From assembly GCF_019710745.1 (NCBI RefSeq), contig NZ_JAHKJW010000024.1:35566-99565 (forward strand): 64,000 nt of DNA, read 5' to 3'. Made by a program: the position numbers and the translations under genes. The notes beneath the pieces were generated by a model. That model worked only from the letters and a program-made list of their open reading frames with translations, did no database searches and had not been told where the DNA came from. Shown in pieces: positions 49,769 through 58,627 of this stretch (the stretch's first letter is position 1; each line of letters starts with the position of its first letter). Source of the stretch: Streptomyces beigongshangae. Lineage in GTDB: Bacteria > Actinomycetota > Actinomycetes > Streptomycetales > Streptomycetaceae.

Positions 49769-50821
49769 ATGAGAGGTACTGCTGCGGAAGCTCCGGCCGG
49801 AGGATCGCGCAGTCGTTACAGTGGTGGCACCGTTTCGATCACGCCGGAGCTGACCTTGGCGAACCTGTCCGACCTCGAGGACATCTTCTCCGCCGAGGGT
49901 GACGGCGCCGGTCCCGTGCGGGCGACCGGCTGGCAGAACGCCGTGTCACCGCAGGGACTGGCGATCACCTTGATCGCCGACTACACCTTCCCGGTCCGGG
50001 CGTGGTTGCCGTCGGCGGCGATCGTGGCGTTGCTCGGCGAGTTCCACGTGGCCGACGGCGCCGCCCGTACGACGATCAGCAGGCTGGCGCGCCGAGGGGT
50101 GCTGGAAGGCAGCCGGCAGGGGCGCTACAGCTCTTACCGACTGACACCGGAGGCCGCCACCGACCTGTGGAGCGGCGCCAGTTCGATCGCCACGTTCACC
50201 ACGCAACCCGACGCATGGGACGGATGGTGGACACTGATCGCCTTCTCCTTTCCGGAAACGGAGAGCACGCGGCGGCGCGCATTGCGCACCGCACTGCGGT
50301 GGCGGGGGTTCGCACCGCTGTACGACGCACTCTGGGTGTCGCCGTACCCCTTGACCCCCAAAGGGCGGATCGAGGTGGCCGACCTGGTGCGGGGAGCGGT
50401 GAGCGTGTTCCGCGCACGGCAGGAGGATCTGGAGACGGAGGCCAACCGCAACCCGGTCGAGGCGTGGGACCTGCCCGGCATCGCCGAGCACTATCGAACG
50501 TTCACCCGGCGTTGGAGCGACCTGCTTCCCCGTATCGGCGCCGGCAGCGTCACCGGCGCCGAGGCGGTTCGCGCCAGGACCGAGGTGATGCAAACCTACC
50601 GGCACTTCCCCATCCTGGACCCCTTGCTCCCGATCGGGCTGCTGCCTCCCGACTGGCCCCGGTCCCGGGCTCGGGAAACCTGCGTCGCAGTGTATGACGG
50701 TCTGCTCCAGCCGGCCCAGGACCACGTCCGCGCGGTGGTGACCCGTTTCGCCGAAGGGCCGCGCCTCGACATCAGGGCCCACACGATCGCCGGCATGAGT
50801 GCGGGTATCGGCCACGGCTGA
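49769..50821 (+). CDS. PaaX-family transcriptional regulator
   Basis: A 350-residue regulator. The PaaX winged helix (ITLIADYTFPVRAWLPSAAIVALLGEFHVADGAARTTISRLARRGVLEGSRQGRYSSYRLT) occupies residues ~70-135. The middle domain (WWTLIAFSFPETESTRRRALRTALRWRGFAPLYDALWVSPYP) and the C-terminal PaaX domain with YRHFPILDPLLPIGLLPPDWP follow. PaaX proteins bind CoA thioesters such as phenylacetyl-CoA; no such pathway is nearby. ATG 49769 has no good site and a TTG near 49855 is possible, so the N-terminus is uncertain. It is the first intact gene of the island. Confidence 0.83.
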   Translation: MRGTAAEAPAGGSRSRYSGGTVSITPELTLANLSDLEDIFSAEGDGAGPVRATGWQNAVSPQGLAITLIADYTFPVRAWLPSAAIVALLGEFHVADGAARTTISRLARRGVLEGSRQGRYSSYRLTPEAATDLWSGASSIATFTTQPDAWDGWWTLIAFSFPETESTRRRALRTALRWRGFAPLYDALWVSPYPLTPKGRIEVADLVRGAVSVFRARQEDLETEANRNPVEAWDLPGIAEHYRTFTRRWSDLLPRIGAGSVTGAEAVRARTEVMQTYRHFPILDPLLPIGLLPPDWPRSRARETCVAVYDGLLQPAQDHVRAVVTRFAEGPRLDIRAHTIAGMSAGIGHG

Positions 50822-51639
50822 CAGCCGCCTGCCGCGGGCGCGAGCCTCGCCACCCGCATGGACTGCATGGCCCCAGCGGAGCCTGACGCCCGGCACCCTT
50901 CGTTGCGAGGGCCGACGGCTGACGGATCGGCCCACGGTGAAGCCTCGGCGGCAGCAGTGCCGCTCGCGCGCCCCTTCGGCGTGCGCTCCAGGCGCAAACG
51001 GGTTTGGTGTCAACGATTGACAGAACAATGCCCGATCGGGACTCTGTTTGTTGCTTGAGGAAGCTGGGAACGTTCCCAGGGCGCATCTACGGTGTATGGA
51101 TCGAAGAGGTCCTCGCTGTCGTCGCATCCGCACGTCTCCGTCTCCTGTCCGTGAGCGCGCCCGACAGCAACGACGGGCCGGGAGGTGGCGCACCATCGCT
51201 GCTACAGGAGGGTTCTTCCATGCACCACGGACGGCAGCACGAACCGGTGGGCCGCAGGGGGCGAGGGCACCAGGGCGACGAGCGGGCAGACCGTCATCGG
51301 CGCAAACGTCCCCCTCCCGTCCTACGCGCGTCCCGGCTTCAACGGCCCGCACATGCCGGCGATCGGCCGCCCCGGCCTGACGGACACCGAGCGGCGCAGC
51401 TACTCCGCCCTGGGCCATGAGACCGCGGCCCTCCTCCCGGTCACCGGCGTCCGCAGCGCGTCGCCGGTGCCCCGAGCATCCGCGGCGCAGGTGGTGAGCC
51501 GAAGCAGGAACGCGCGACCACGACCGGGCCACCACCTGGAAGCCATGTGCAGCGTGACCGGCGTACCAGCGTCGATGCCTCACCCGATGGTCCGACCGAG
51601 CCGCACCGCCCCCACAAGCCCTCCGCACAGGAGTCATTC
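50822..51639. other. Long region without a supported gene
   Basis: About 820 bp. It contains TTGACA at 51017-51022 and a perfect 16-bp palindrome at 51064-51079. A plus-strand frame from about 51185 (GQTVIGANVPLPSYARPGFNG, then MPAIGRPGLTDTERR) has protein-like composition and could be a gene remnant, but I cannot assign it. Confidence 0.4.
51064..51079 (+). promoter_or_regulatory. Perfect LacI-type operator
   Basis: CTGGGAACGTTCCCAG is a 16-bp perfect palindrome centred on CG. It resembles, with changed centre, the CebR-type box TGGGAGCGCTCCCA that I recall from cellulose-utilisation genes in Streptomyces. It lies 40 bp after a TTGACA and about 560 bp before the secreted hydrolase gene. Confidence 0.75.
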
Positions 51640-52524
51640 ATGAGCATGCAACGGCGTACGTTCCTGGCACTGAGCGCGGCCGGAGCAGCGGGCGTGGGCG
51701 CGTCACTGCTCGGCACCGGGCAGGCAGGCGCCGCCGTGCGGCCGTCGGGTACGGCGCCGACCACGCCGTTCGCGGTCGGCGTGCGCAGGTACGACTGGAC
51801 TCGCGGCAGCCGCCCGTGCACCACCTACGTCTACTACCCCGCCACCGGCGCCGCCGGCGGCAACCCGGTGACGGACGCCCCGGTCGCAGGCGGGATCTTC
51901 CCCGTCCACAACATGACCCACGGCTACGGAAGCAGCCCCCAGAACTCCCTGTTCATCATCCGGGCCCTGGCCTCGGCGGGCTTTATCGTCCCCGCGCCGC
52001 ACTTCAACCACAACTTCATCGACGTCAACAACGGCAACACGTCCAAGGACGTCTCGCAGATCCTCACCAACACTCTCGCGCTCAACGCGAGCGGTCCGCT
52101 GGCCGGGCACATCAACACCGGGATCGGCGTCGGCGTCTCGGGCCACTCCCTGGGCGGCATGGTCACCCACGGCCTGCTGACCTCCTGGCCCGACAGCCGG
52201 ATCATCTCCGCCAACCCGCAGTCCTGCGTGGACATGGGCAACCCGTCCCGTTCGGTCTCGGCCAAGGTCCTGTTCGTGCACGGAGACCGGGACTCGACCA
52301 CGTCGTACTCCTCGGCCCGGCAGGCGTACGCGGAGATGGCCTGGCCCAAGGCGTTCCTCACCTTCGTCGGCGGCAGCCACACCAGCTTCTGGAGCGACCA
52401 GCGCTTCCCGAGGACCGTCGTCGACTGGGCGCGCTGGACCATGTACGGCGACACCGCCGCCCGGGACCGCCTCCCGGCCGACGCATCCGGGTCCAACACC
52501 AAATGGGAAGCCGCCCTGAGCTGA
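51640..52524 (+). CDS. Secreted alpha/beta hydrolase (cutinase/lipase-like)
   Basis: A 294-residue exported hydrolase. The leader is twin-arginine type (MQRRTFLALSAAGAAGVGAS), cleaved near AGAAV. The nucleophile Ser is in SGHSLGGMVTHGL (residue ~167), the acid in VHGDRDSTTSY and the His in GGSHTSFW. The fold resembles dienelactone-hydrolase/PET-hydrolase-type esterases, so ester removal from plant polymers or polyesters is plausible. ATG 51640 has CAGGAG at seven-base spacing. It lies downstream of the LacI-type operator, with the pectin-degrading genes following. Confidence 0.88.
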   Translation: MSMQRRTFLALSAAGAAGVGASLLGTGQAGAAVRPSGTAPTTPFAVGVRRYDWTRGSRPCTTYVYYPATGAAGGNPVTDAPVAGGIFPVHNMTHGYGSSPQNSLFIIRALASAGFIVPAPHFNHNFIDVNNGNTSKDVSQILTNTLALNASGPLAGHINTGIGVGVSGHSLGGMVTHGLLTSWPDSRIISANPQSCVDMGNPSRSVSAKVLFVHGDRDSTTSYSSARQAYAEMAWPKAFLTFVGGSHTSFWSDQRFPRTVVDWARWTMYGDTAARDRLPADASGSNTKWEAALS

Positions 52525-52943
52525 GGAGCAACCGCTCCGCGCACCCGGCGTGACGTTCCCGCCTATGAGGATCGTCAGAACAATACTGTCATGTCCGCGT
52601 CACTCACATGCGTGGTGGCACCTCCTTGATCATCCACGAACGCGGACAGCGAGGCGTGAGGTGTTCGGTCGCCGGCTCCACGACGGACGTTTCGCTGCTC
52701 GCGCCACCCCCGAGCAGATGCCGGCACGGGCAATCTTCCAGGAGGTCCTGACGCCCGGGCCGGTCCGGCACCGTCCACCACGGCACAGGCATCGCCGCTG
52801 TGCTGCCGGACACGGCGGTACAGCGGCACTGAACCTGCCGGCGCAGAACATCACCACCTGCGTCTTCCGCGAGGGCGGTACCGCGCTCGGCCACGACCCG
52901 CGATCCACCGACAGGTACGCACATCCCCACCCCGGAGGTCACT
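52525..52943. other. Intergenic region before rhamnogalacturonan lyase
   Basis: About 420 bp with no supported gene. A half-site GTTCCC of the LacI-type operator occurs near 52554 within TGACGTTCCCGCC. Promoters for the lyase gene presumably lie here. Confidence 0.4.
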
Positions 52944-54848
52944 GTGACCGATATATCCCGGCGCCCCCGTCCGGCGCCGCGTCAACGGAGAATGCGCCGA
53001 TTCCCAGGCGGCCGGGCTGCGGCCGTTCTTACCGCCGCCGTCGCACTGGCAGCCTCCGCGCTCACCGTGCTGCCGCAGACCGCACACGCCGCGACCGCAC
53101 GGCAGGTGGAGCGCCTCGACCGAGGTCTGACCAGCGTCCACACGGGCAGTGGGAACCTCGTGTCATGGCGCTGGCTGGCCACCGACCCCAACGACGTGGC
53201 CTTCAACGTCTACCGCGGCGGCACCAGGCTCAACTCCTCGCCGATCACCGGCTCCACGAACTACTTGGACGCAGGCGCCGCGAACTCCGCCGATTACACG
53301 GTGCGCCCGGTCGTGAACGGCACCGAGCAGGCCCCCTCCGAGCACGCGCTGCAGTTCCGGTCGGGATACCTGGACGTGCCGATCTCGCCGCCGGCCGGCG
53401 GCAGGACCCCGGACGGGGTGTCGTACACCTACGAGGCCAACGACGCCAGTGTCGGCGACCTGGACGGCGACGGCAGGCTCGACCTGGTCCTGAAGTGGTA
53501 TCCCACCAATGCCAAGGACAACGCACAAGACGGGTACACCGGCAACACGATCGTCGACGGCCTCAAGCTGGACGGCACCCGGCTGTGGCGCGTCGACCTG
53601 GGCCGCAACATCCGCTCCGGCGCGCACTACACGCAGTTCCAGGTGTACGACTACGACGGCGACGGCAAGGCCGAGGTCGCCATGAAGACCGCGGACGGCA
53701 CCCGGGACGGCACCGGTGCCGTGATCGGCAACGCGTCCGCCGACCACCGCAACTCCAGCGGCTACGTCCTGTCCGGCCCGGAGTTCCTCACGATGTTCAA
53801 CGGTCAGACCGGCAGGGCGATGGGGACCGTCGACTATGCCCCGGCCCGCGGCAACGTGTCCTCCTGGGGCGACAACTACGGCAACCGTGTCGACCGCTTC
53901 CTGGCCGGAACGGCCTACCTCGACGGCTCCCGCCCCTCGCTGATCATGGCACGCGGCTATTACACACGTTCCGTGATCGCAGCCTGGGACTGGCGGAACG
54001 GCCAGTTCACCCGACGATGGACCTTCGACACCTCCTCCTCCACCAACAGCGGCAGGGGCTACGACGGCCAGGGCAACCACAGCCTGTCCGTCGCGGACGT
54101 CGACACGGACGGCAAGGACGAGATCGTCTACGGCGCAATGACCGTGGACGACAACGGCAACGGGCTGTGGACCACCCGGCTCGGCCACGGCGACGCGGGG
54201 CACGTCAGCGACCTCAACCCCTCCCGCGCGGGCCTGGAGTACTTCAAGGTCTCCGAGGACAAGAGCAAGCCGGGCTCGTGGATGGCGGACGCGCGCACCG
54301 GCCAGATCCTGTGGCAGACGGCCTCCGGTTCGGACAACGGCCGAGGCGTCGCCGCCGACGTTCACGCCGGCAGTCCGGGCGCCGAGGCGTGGTCGGCATC
54401 CGACACCACCCTGCGCTCGGCGACCGGCGCCTCCCTCGGTCGGGAGCCCTCCAGCATGAACTTCCTCAGCTGGTGGGACGGGGACCCCGTCCGCGAACTC
54501 CTCGACGGCACCCGTGTCGACAAGTACGGCACCTCCGGCGACACCCGCCTGCTCACCGCTTCCGGCGTCCACTCCAACAACGGCACCAAGTCCACGCCGT
54601 CCCTGTCCGGTGACCTCCTCGGCGACTGGCGTGAGGAGGTCGTCTGGCCGACGGCCGGGAACACGGCTCTGCGGATCTACTCCACGCCGCACCAGACGAC
54701 CACTCGGATCACGACCCTCCTCCACGACTCGATGTACCGTACGGCCCTGGCCTGGCAGAACACCGCGTACAACCAGCCGCCGCACCCGAGCTTCTTCATC
54801 GGCAACGGGATGCCGACGGCCCCACGGCCCACCGTCCACACCCCCTGA
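52944..54848 (+). CDS. Secreted rhamnogalacturonan lyase (PL11-like)
   Basis: A 634-residue exported pectinase. The long basic leader and hydrophobic segment (RAAAVLTAAVALAASALTVL) end near AHAAT. The mature protein begins RQVERLDRGLTSVHTGSGNLVSWRWLATDP, typical of PL11, and continues as a propeller with calcium loops GDLDGDGRLDLVLKW, YDYDGDGKAEVAMKTADGT and VADVDTDGKDEIVYG. DWREEVVWP is near the end. It cleaves the rhamnogalacturonan-I backbone by beta-elimination. GTG 52944 has GGAGGT upstream. Loss of the separate C-terminal carbohydrate module is not evident; length fits the catalytic unit. Confidence 0.95.
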   Translation: MTDISRRPRPAPRQRRMRRFPGGRAAAVLTAAVALAASALTVLPQTAHAATARQVERLDRGLTSVHTGSGNLVSWRWLATDPNDVAFNVYRGGTRLNSSPITGSTNYLDAGAANSADYTVRPVVNGTEQAPSEHALQFRSGYLDVPISPPAGGRTPDGVSYTYEANDASVGDLDGDGRLDLVLKWYPTNAKDNAQDGYTGNTIVDGLKLDGTRLWRVDLGRNIRSGAHYTQFQVYDYDGDGKAEVAMKTADGTRDGTGAVIGNASADHRNSSGYVLSGPEFLTMFNGQTGRAMGTVDYAPARGNVSSWGDNYGNRVDRFLAGTAYLDGSRPSLIMARGYYTRSVIAAWDWRNGQFTRRWTFDTSSSTNSGRGYDGQGNHSLSVADVDTDGKDEIVYGAMTVDDNGNGLWTTRLGHGDAGHVSDLNPSRAGLEYFKVSEDKSKPGSWMADARTGQILWQTASGSDNGRGVAADVHAGSPGAEAWSASDTTLRSATGASLGREPSSMNFLSWWDGDPVRELLDGTRVDKYGTSGDTRLLTASGVHSNNGTKSTPSLSGDLLGDWREEVVWPTAGNTALRIYSTPHQTTTRITTLLHDSMYRTALAWQNTAYNQPPHPSFFIGNGMPTAPRPTVHTP

Positions 54849-54859
54849 ACCCCGCCGCA

Positions 54860-54891
54860 CGGCCGCCCCTGCTCCACCGCACGGGCGGCCG
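54860..54891 (+). terminator. Hairpin after rhamnogalacturonan lyase
   Basis: A 9-bp stem (CGGCCGCCC and GGGCGGCCG) with a 14-nt loop, 12 bp after the stop codon. Confidence 0.75.
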
Positions 54892-55033
54892 ACCGGGGAG
54901 AGGGCCGATCGGCAACGACCCACCGCTTCGCCCACCCCCCACCGGGGCCGGGCGACACCCACCCCCACGACCAGCCGCCCGCCACGACACACACGCGGCC
55001 GGCGCGGGAAGGAGCGGCCATTCGAATTCGACC

Positions 55034-55555
55034 GTGTACATCCACCTGACCCAGCCACAGAAGTACGACGTGATGACGACGTTCTTCAGCCACTTCGCCG
55101 CGAACGACGGCATGTGGGGCATGTCGATGTTCTCCTCCCACGGCAGCGCAGACGTCGCCGCCGGGATCGTGGAGAACACGAATCGGACTCGCATGACAAC
55201 CACGACCTGCACAGCGACGACGGTCCCGGCGAGAACGCCGACGGGTTCGGTTCGCACTGCACGCCGGCCGACCGCGCCGCGAACGTGTTCCGGGGCTGTC
55301 GGGCGTGGTGGAACGCCGATGGCGGGTTCGACCTCATCTCCGCCTGCCCGCCCGCGATCATCGAGAACTCGTGGGCCTGGTGCAACGGGTACGTGCCGGG
55401 GACGACGACACCCTCCGGTGACGGAGTCGGCCCCAAGTCGGGCAGCTACGGGGCGACCACGAAGCCAACGCGCCCAAGCGGGCGACGACACCATCCGGCT
55501 GGATCCGACCGCGACAACCGGACTGCCCGACGTCGGCTGTCGCGATGTCGACTGA
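55034..55555 (+). pseudogene. Pectate-lyase-like (PL9-type) gene with two compensating frameshifts
   Basis: The frame starting at GTG 55034 reads YIHLTQPQKYDVMTTFFSHFAANDGMWGM, then GSADVAAGIVENTN. Near 55185-55195 the coding pattern jumps to another frame: HDNHDLHSDDGPGENADGFG, NVFRGCRAWWNADGGFDLI and IENSWAWCNGYVPGTTTP. Around 55440-55470 it returns to the first frame for AGDDTIRLDPTATTGLPDVG and a stop at 55555. The middle block is characteristic of right-handed beta-helix pectate lyases as I recall them. At ~173 residues it lacks most of the enzyme and its signal peptide, so it is a remnant between two intact polysaccharide genes. Confidence 0.7.
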
Positions 55556-55568
55556 CTGACATCCCGTC

Positions 55569-55595
55569 CTCTGCCGGTCTTGTCGACCGGCAGAG
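55569..55595 (+). terminator. Hairpin between remnant and galactanase gene
   Basis: An 11-bp stem (CTCTGCCGGTC and GACCGGCAGAG) with a 5-nt loop, 50 bp before the GH53 start. Confidence 0.75.
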
Positions 55596-55644
55596 CGTAC
55601 GGAACAGGCCATGCCGCCCCTGTGTGACACGTTAGGAGAAGGAC

Positions 55645-57564
55645 ATGAGCAGCAAGCGTCTGTCCCGCGTCATCGCGGGCACGGCGACGTTGGTGACCAT
55701 GGTGTCCGCGAACTTGCTCATGGTGCCCCGGCCGGCCCACGCGCTCTTCGGCACCGCCGACATCAAGCCGATCGAAAGCAATATCGCCGCCAAGCCCTGG
55801 GCCTCGGCGACGGCCGCCACCGGCTCGTCGAACGCAGGGCTGGCCATCGACGGCGATCCGACGACGTCCTGGCGCCCGGAGCGTGCAGGCGACCGGCAGC
55901 GGCTCACCGTCGATCTCGGTGGGACCTACGACAACCTGCGCAAGGTCAAGGTGCTGTTTCCGGACCGCGGTGTGGCCCACCGGTACGTGGTCGAGGCCTC
56001 ATCCGACGGTCGCCGATGGAAGACCATCGCCGACAGGTCCCACAACCGGGCCGTGTCGCGAGGGGAGGTGCACCTGTTCACCCGGCCGGCAACGCGCTTC
56101 GTCCGGCTGATCTTCACCGGCGGACCGGATGGTGCCCGGGCCGGTGTCAGCGAGCTGCAGGTCTTCAACTACCTGCGCGACGACCTGACCCTCGGCGCCG
56201 ATCTGTCCTGGGTGGACGACGTCCAGGACCGACAGTACTGGGTGAATCCGCTCGCACAGGACCGGGGCGCCGGACCGCACTTGCTCGACGTGGCCAAGGA
56301 CCGTGGCATGCAGCACACCCGGCTGCGGATATTCAACGAGCCGCGCAGCGAAAGCACCGGGCAACCGACGCCGATACCACGCCAGGGTCCGGAGCGCTCA
56401 CTGGTCTCAGCGAAGTGGATCAAGCAGCGGGGCATGGGCCTGGGTATCGACTTCCATTACGCGGACTCATGGGCGGACCCGAGCAAGCAACCGAAGCCGC
56501 GCGCCTGGGCCGAGCTGGAGTTCGCGGACCTGTCCAAGGCCGTGTACGACCACACCGCCGACTATGTGGACCGGTTGATGCAGCAGGGCACCACGCCGGA
56601 GAAGGTAGCCGTCGGCAACGAGATCATCAATGGCTTCATGTACGGCAGCGAGGCGGCCCTCATCGGCACGACGACTCCGCCGTACTTCGTCGACCAGGCG
56701 GACGTCTACCAGTCCAAGCCGGGCGGTGGCCTGCTGTGGAAGTACTGGCGGTCAACCGACCCGGTGGAGCAGCAGCTCTACGACCAGGCGTGGGACCGGT
56801 TCACCACCCTGGCCGCAGCCGGGATCAAGGCCGTCCGGGACGTGTCACCGACATCCAGGGTCGAGACACACGTGATCGTCGGCAAGGACAAGATCGACAA
56901 AACCATGGAATTCTGGCACCAGTTCCTCACCCGGGTCAAGGCAAAGGGTCAGAACCCTGATGTGCTGGCCATCTCGTACTACCCGGAGTGGCATGGTGCG
57001 CCCGAGGCGTTGGATCTCAACCTGAACACCATGGCCACCAGCTATCCCGGCTACGAAATCGACATCGCTGAAACCGCTTACCCCGCCTCGGGCGGCGACG
57101 GCTCGCCGTTGCCCAACTCACCGTACCCGCGAACGGTTCAGGGGCAGGCGGACGCCATCCAGAGGGTGTTCCAGGCCGCCAACGACGTGGTCGACAACCA
57201 GGGTTCAGGGGTGCTGGTGTGGGAGCCCGCCGGCTACCAGGCGATGTTCCGGGCCGTGCCCGGCATGGCGAACACGTGGGAGCCGCACGCGTCCGTCAAC
57301 GTCTTCAACGCCAGCCGCGCCGAGCACATCCTCCAGGACACCCTCCACACCGCCACGGTAGTCGGCACCGCCCCGGAGCTGCCCCCGTCGGTCCGTGTGC
57401 TCACCACCGCCGACAACCGGATCACCGGTGTTCCCGTCCGCTGGCAACCGTTGCCACCTGGCGCAACCGACAAGCCGGGTGAGGTGATGATCATCGGAAC
57501 AACCGACACAGGACCGGTCAAGGCAGTCGTCGACGTCGCTCCCCGAGCGGCGAACAGGTCCTGA
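55645..57564 (+). CDS. Secreted arabinogalactan endo-beta-1,4-galactanase (GH53) with discoidin-like domain
   Basis: A 639-residue exported glycoside hydrolase. The signal peptide (RVIAGTATLVTMVSANLLMV) ends near AHALF. Residues ~45-175 form an F5/8-type C (CBM32-like) module (SNAGLAIDGDPTTSWRPE, later FVRLIFTGG and GVSELQVFNY). The GH53 barrel begins with LGADLSWVDDVQDRQYW. The acid/base Glu is in VAVGNEIINGFMYG, and the nucleophile Glu in EIDIAETAYPAS. A C-terminal Ig-like segment (ITGVPVRWQPLPPGATDKPGEV) ends the protein. It cleaves 1,4-galactan side chains of pectin, complementing the PL11 lyase. ATG 55645 has TAGGAGAAGG upstream. Base use is slightly less GC-rich than its neighbours. Confidence 0.94.
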   Translation: MSSKRLSRVIAGTATLVTMVSANLLMVPRPAHALFGTADIKPIESNIAAKPWASATAATGSSNAGLAIDGDPTTSWRPERAGDRQRLTVDLGGTYDNLRKVKVLFPDRGVAHRYVVEASSDGRRWKTIADRSHNRAVSRGEVHLFTRPATRFVRLIFTGGPDGARAGVSELQVFNYLRDDLTLGADLSWVDDVQDRQYWVNPLAQDRGAGPHLLDVAKDRGMQHTRLRIFNEPRSESTGQPTPIPRQGPERSLVSAKWIKQRGMGLGIDFHYADSWADPSKQPKPRAWAELEFADLSKAVYDHTADYVDRLMQQGTTPEKVAVGNEIINGFMYGSEAALIGTTTPPYFVDQADVYQSKPGGGLLWKYWRSTDPVEQQLYDQAWDRFTTLAAAGIKAVRDVSPTSRVETHVIVGKDKIDKTMEFWHQFLTRVKAKGQNPDVLAISYYPEWHGAPEALDLNLNTMATSYPGYEIDIAETAYPASGGDGSPLPNSPYPRTVQGQADAIQRVFQAANDVVDNQGSGVLVWEPAGYQAMFRAVPGMANTWEPHASVNVFNASRAEHILQDTLHTATVVGTAPELPPSVRVLTTADNRITGVPVRWQPLPPGATDKPGEVMIIGTTDTGPVKAVVDVAPRAANRS

Positions 57565-57635
57565 CGAGGAGGTACTGATCTGTTCGGGGTGTCGTCGGAG
57601 GGGGTGAGGGGGGCAATCCCTGCGGTAGGCCGGCG

Positions 57636-57881
57636 GTGGAGAAGGAGCCGGTCCGGCGGGGGCCGGCCGCGCACGGCCGGGAGGGCCGGCGCTGGACCCT
57701 GTCGAGAATTCGGGTACTGATCTCGCGGCAGTTCCAGCTGGAGGTTTTCTCGGCGGCGGTGCGGCGGCTGCTGCACCGGCACGGCTGGTCCTGGCAGTCG
57801 CCCGCCCGTCGGGCTCTGGAACGCGACGAGGGCGCGGTCGGGTTGTGGAAGAAGAAGGATGTGTGGCCGCAGGCGGAATGA
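57636..57881 (+). pseudogene. Truncated IS630-type transposase helix-turn-helix region
   Basis: An 81-codon frame reads PAAHGREGRRWTLSRIRVLI and RQFQLEVFSAAVRRLLHRHGWSWQSPARRALERDEGAVGLWKKKDVWPQ. This is the winged-helix segment that precedes the DDE domain in IS630-type transposases. The catalytic DDE part and the N-terminus are absent, and the frame ends where nhaA sequence begins, so it is a dead fragment. No terminal inverted repeats were recognised. Confidence 0.75.
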
Positions 57882-58393
57882 CTGCGGCGGCGCTGGGAGC
57901 GTTCCTCGTCCTGCTGTTCGCCCTGTTCGCCGCCGGGGTCAGTATCTCCGTCAGCGATCTGGGCGCGGTGTTCACCAGCCCCGAGCCGCTGGGCGTGGTC
58001 GTGGGCCTGGTCGTGGGCAAGACCCTGGGCATCTTCGCCGGTACCTACCTCGCGGCCCGCTTCACCCGCGCCCAGCTCAACCCGGACCTGGCCTGGGCCG
58101 ACGTCCTCGGACTCCCGGCCCTCGCCGGGATCGGCTTCACCGTCGCCCTGCTCATCGGCGAACTCGCCTTCCCCGAGACCGCGCTGGGTGAGCAGGTCAA
58201 AGCCGCCGTGCTCATCGTCCCCCTCGCCGCCGCCCTCCTGGCCGCGCCGATCCTGCGCCTGCGCAACCGGCTCCACCGGCGCCTGTACGAGGAGGAGAAC
58301 ACCGGCGCGGACGCGGACGGCATCCCCGACATCTACCAGCACACCGCCCGGGCGGCAGCCGACCCGGTCCCGCAGGACGGCGCTCGTGACTGA
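57878..58393 (+). pseudogene. nhaA: 5'-truncated Na+/H+ antiporter NhaA
   Basis: 171 codons from an ATG at 57878. From FLVLLFALFAAGVSISVSDL the sequence follows the C-terminal third of NhaA, including GLVVGKTLGIFAGTYLAARF, LAWADVLGLPALAGIGFTVALLIGELAF and a last helix. Full-length NhaA has about 430 residues, and the part with the ion-binding Asp pair is missing, so it cannot work alone. The first ~9 residues (TAAALGA) probably derive from the adjacent transposase remnant, which marks the fusion point near 57900. Confidence 0.82.
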
Positions 58394-58627
58394 CAGCAGC
58401 CGCCACCCGCTCGCCGGCACCCGTCGTCACTGCCGACGTCCGTGGACTCGAACGCGTCAAGGCCGGTATCCCGGCTGTGCCGACCTCTGCCGCCGGGCCT
58501 GCGGAGTCGCGGTGTCCCTCGCACCCGGCCCCGGTGCTTCCCAGCAGACCGAGGTCATGCGGTTGCTGGAGACGACGCCGTGAATCAGTGCACGGCCGAC
58601 CTGGCCCGGCCGATCGGGCCGCGCCGG

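Noticed and set aside
51004..51643. Overlapping frames before the secreted hydrolase
   Set aside because: Some protein-like stretches exist, but no start, family or consistent codon pattern; kept only as a possible remnant within the intergenic entry.
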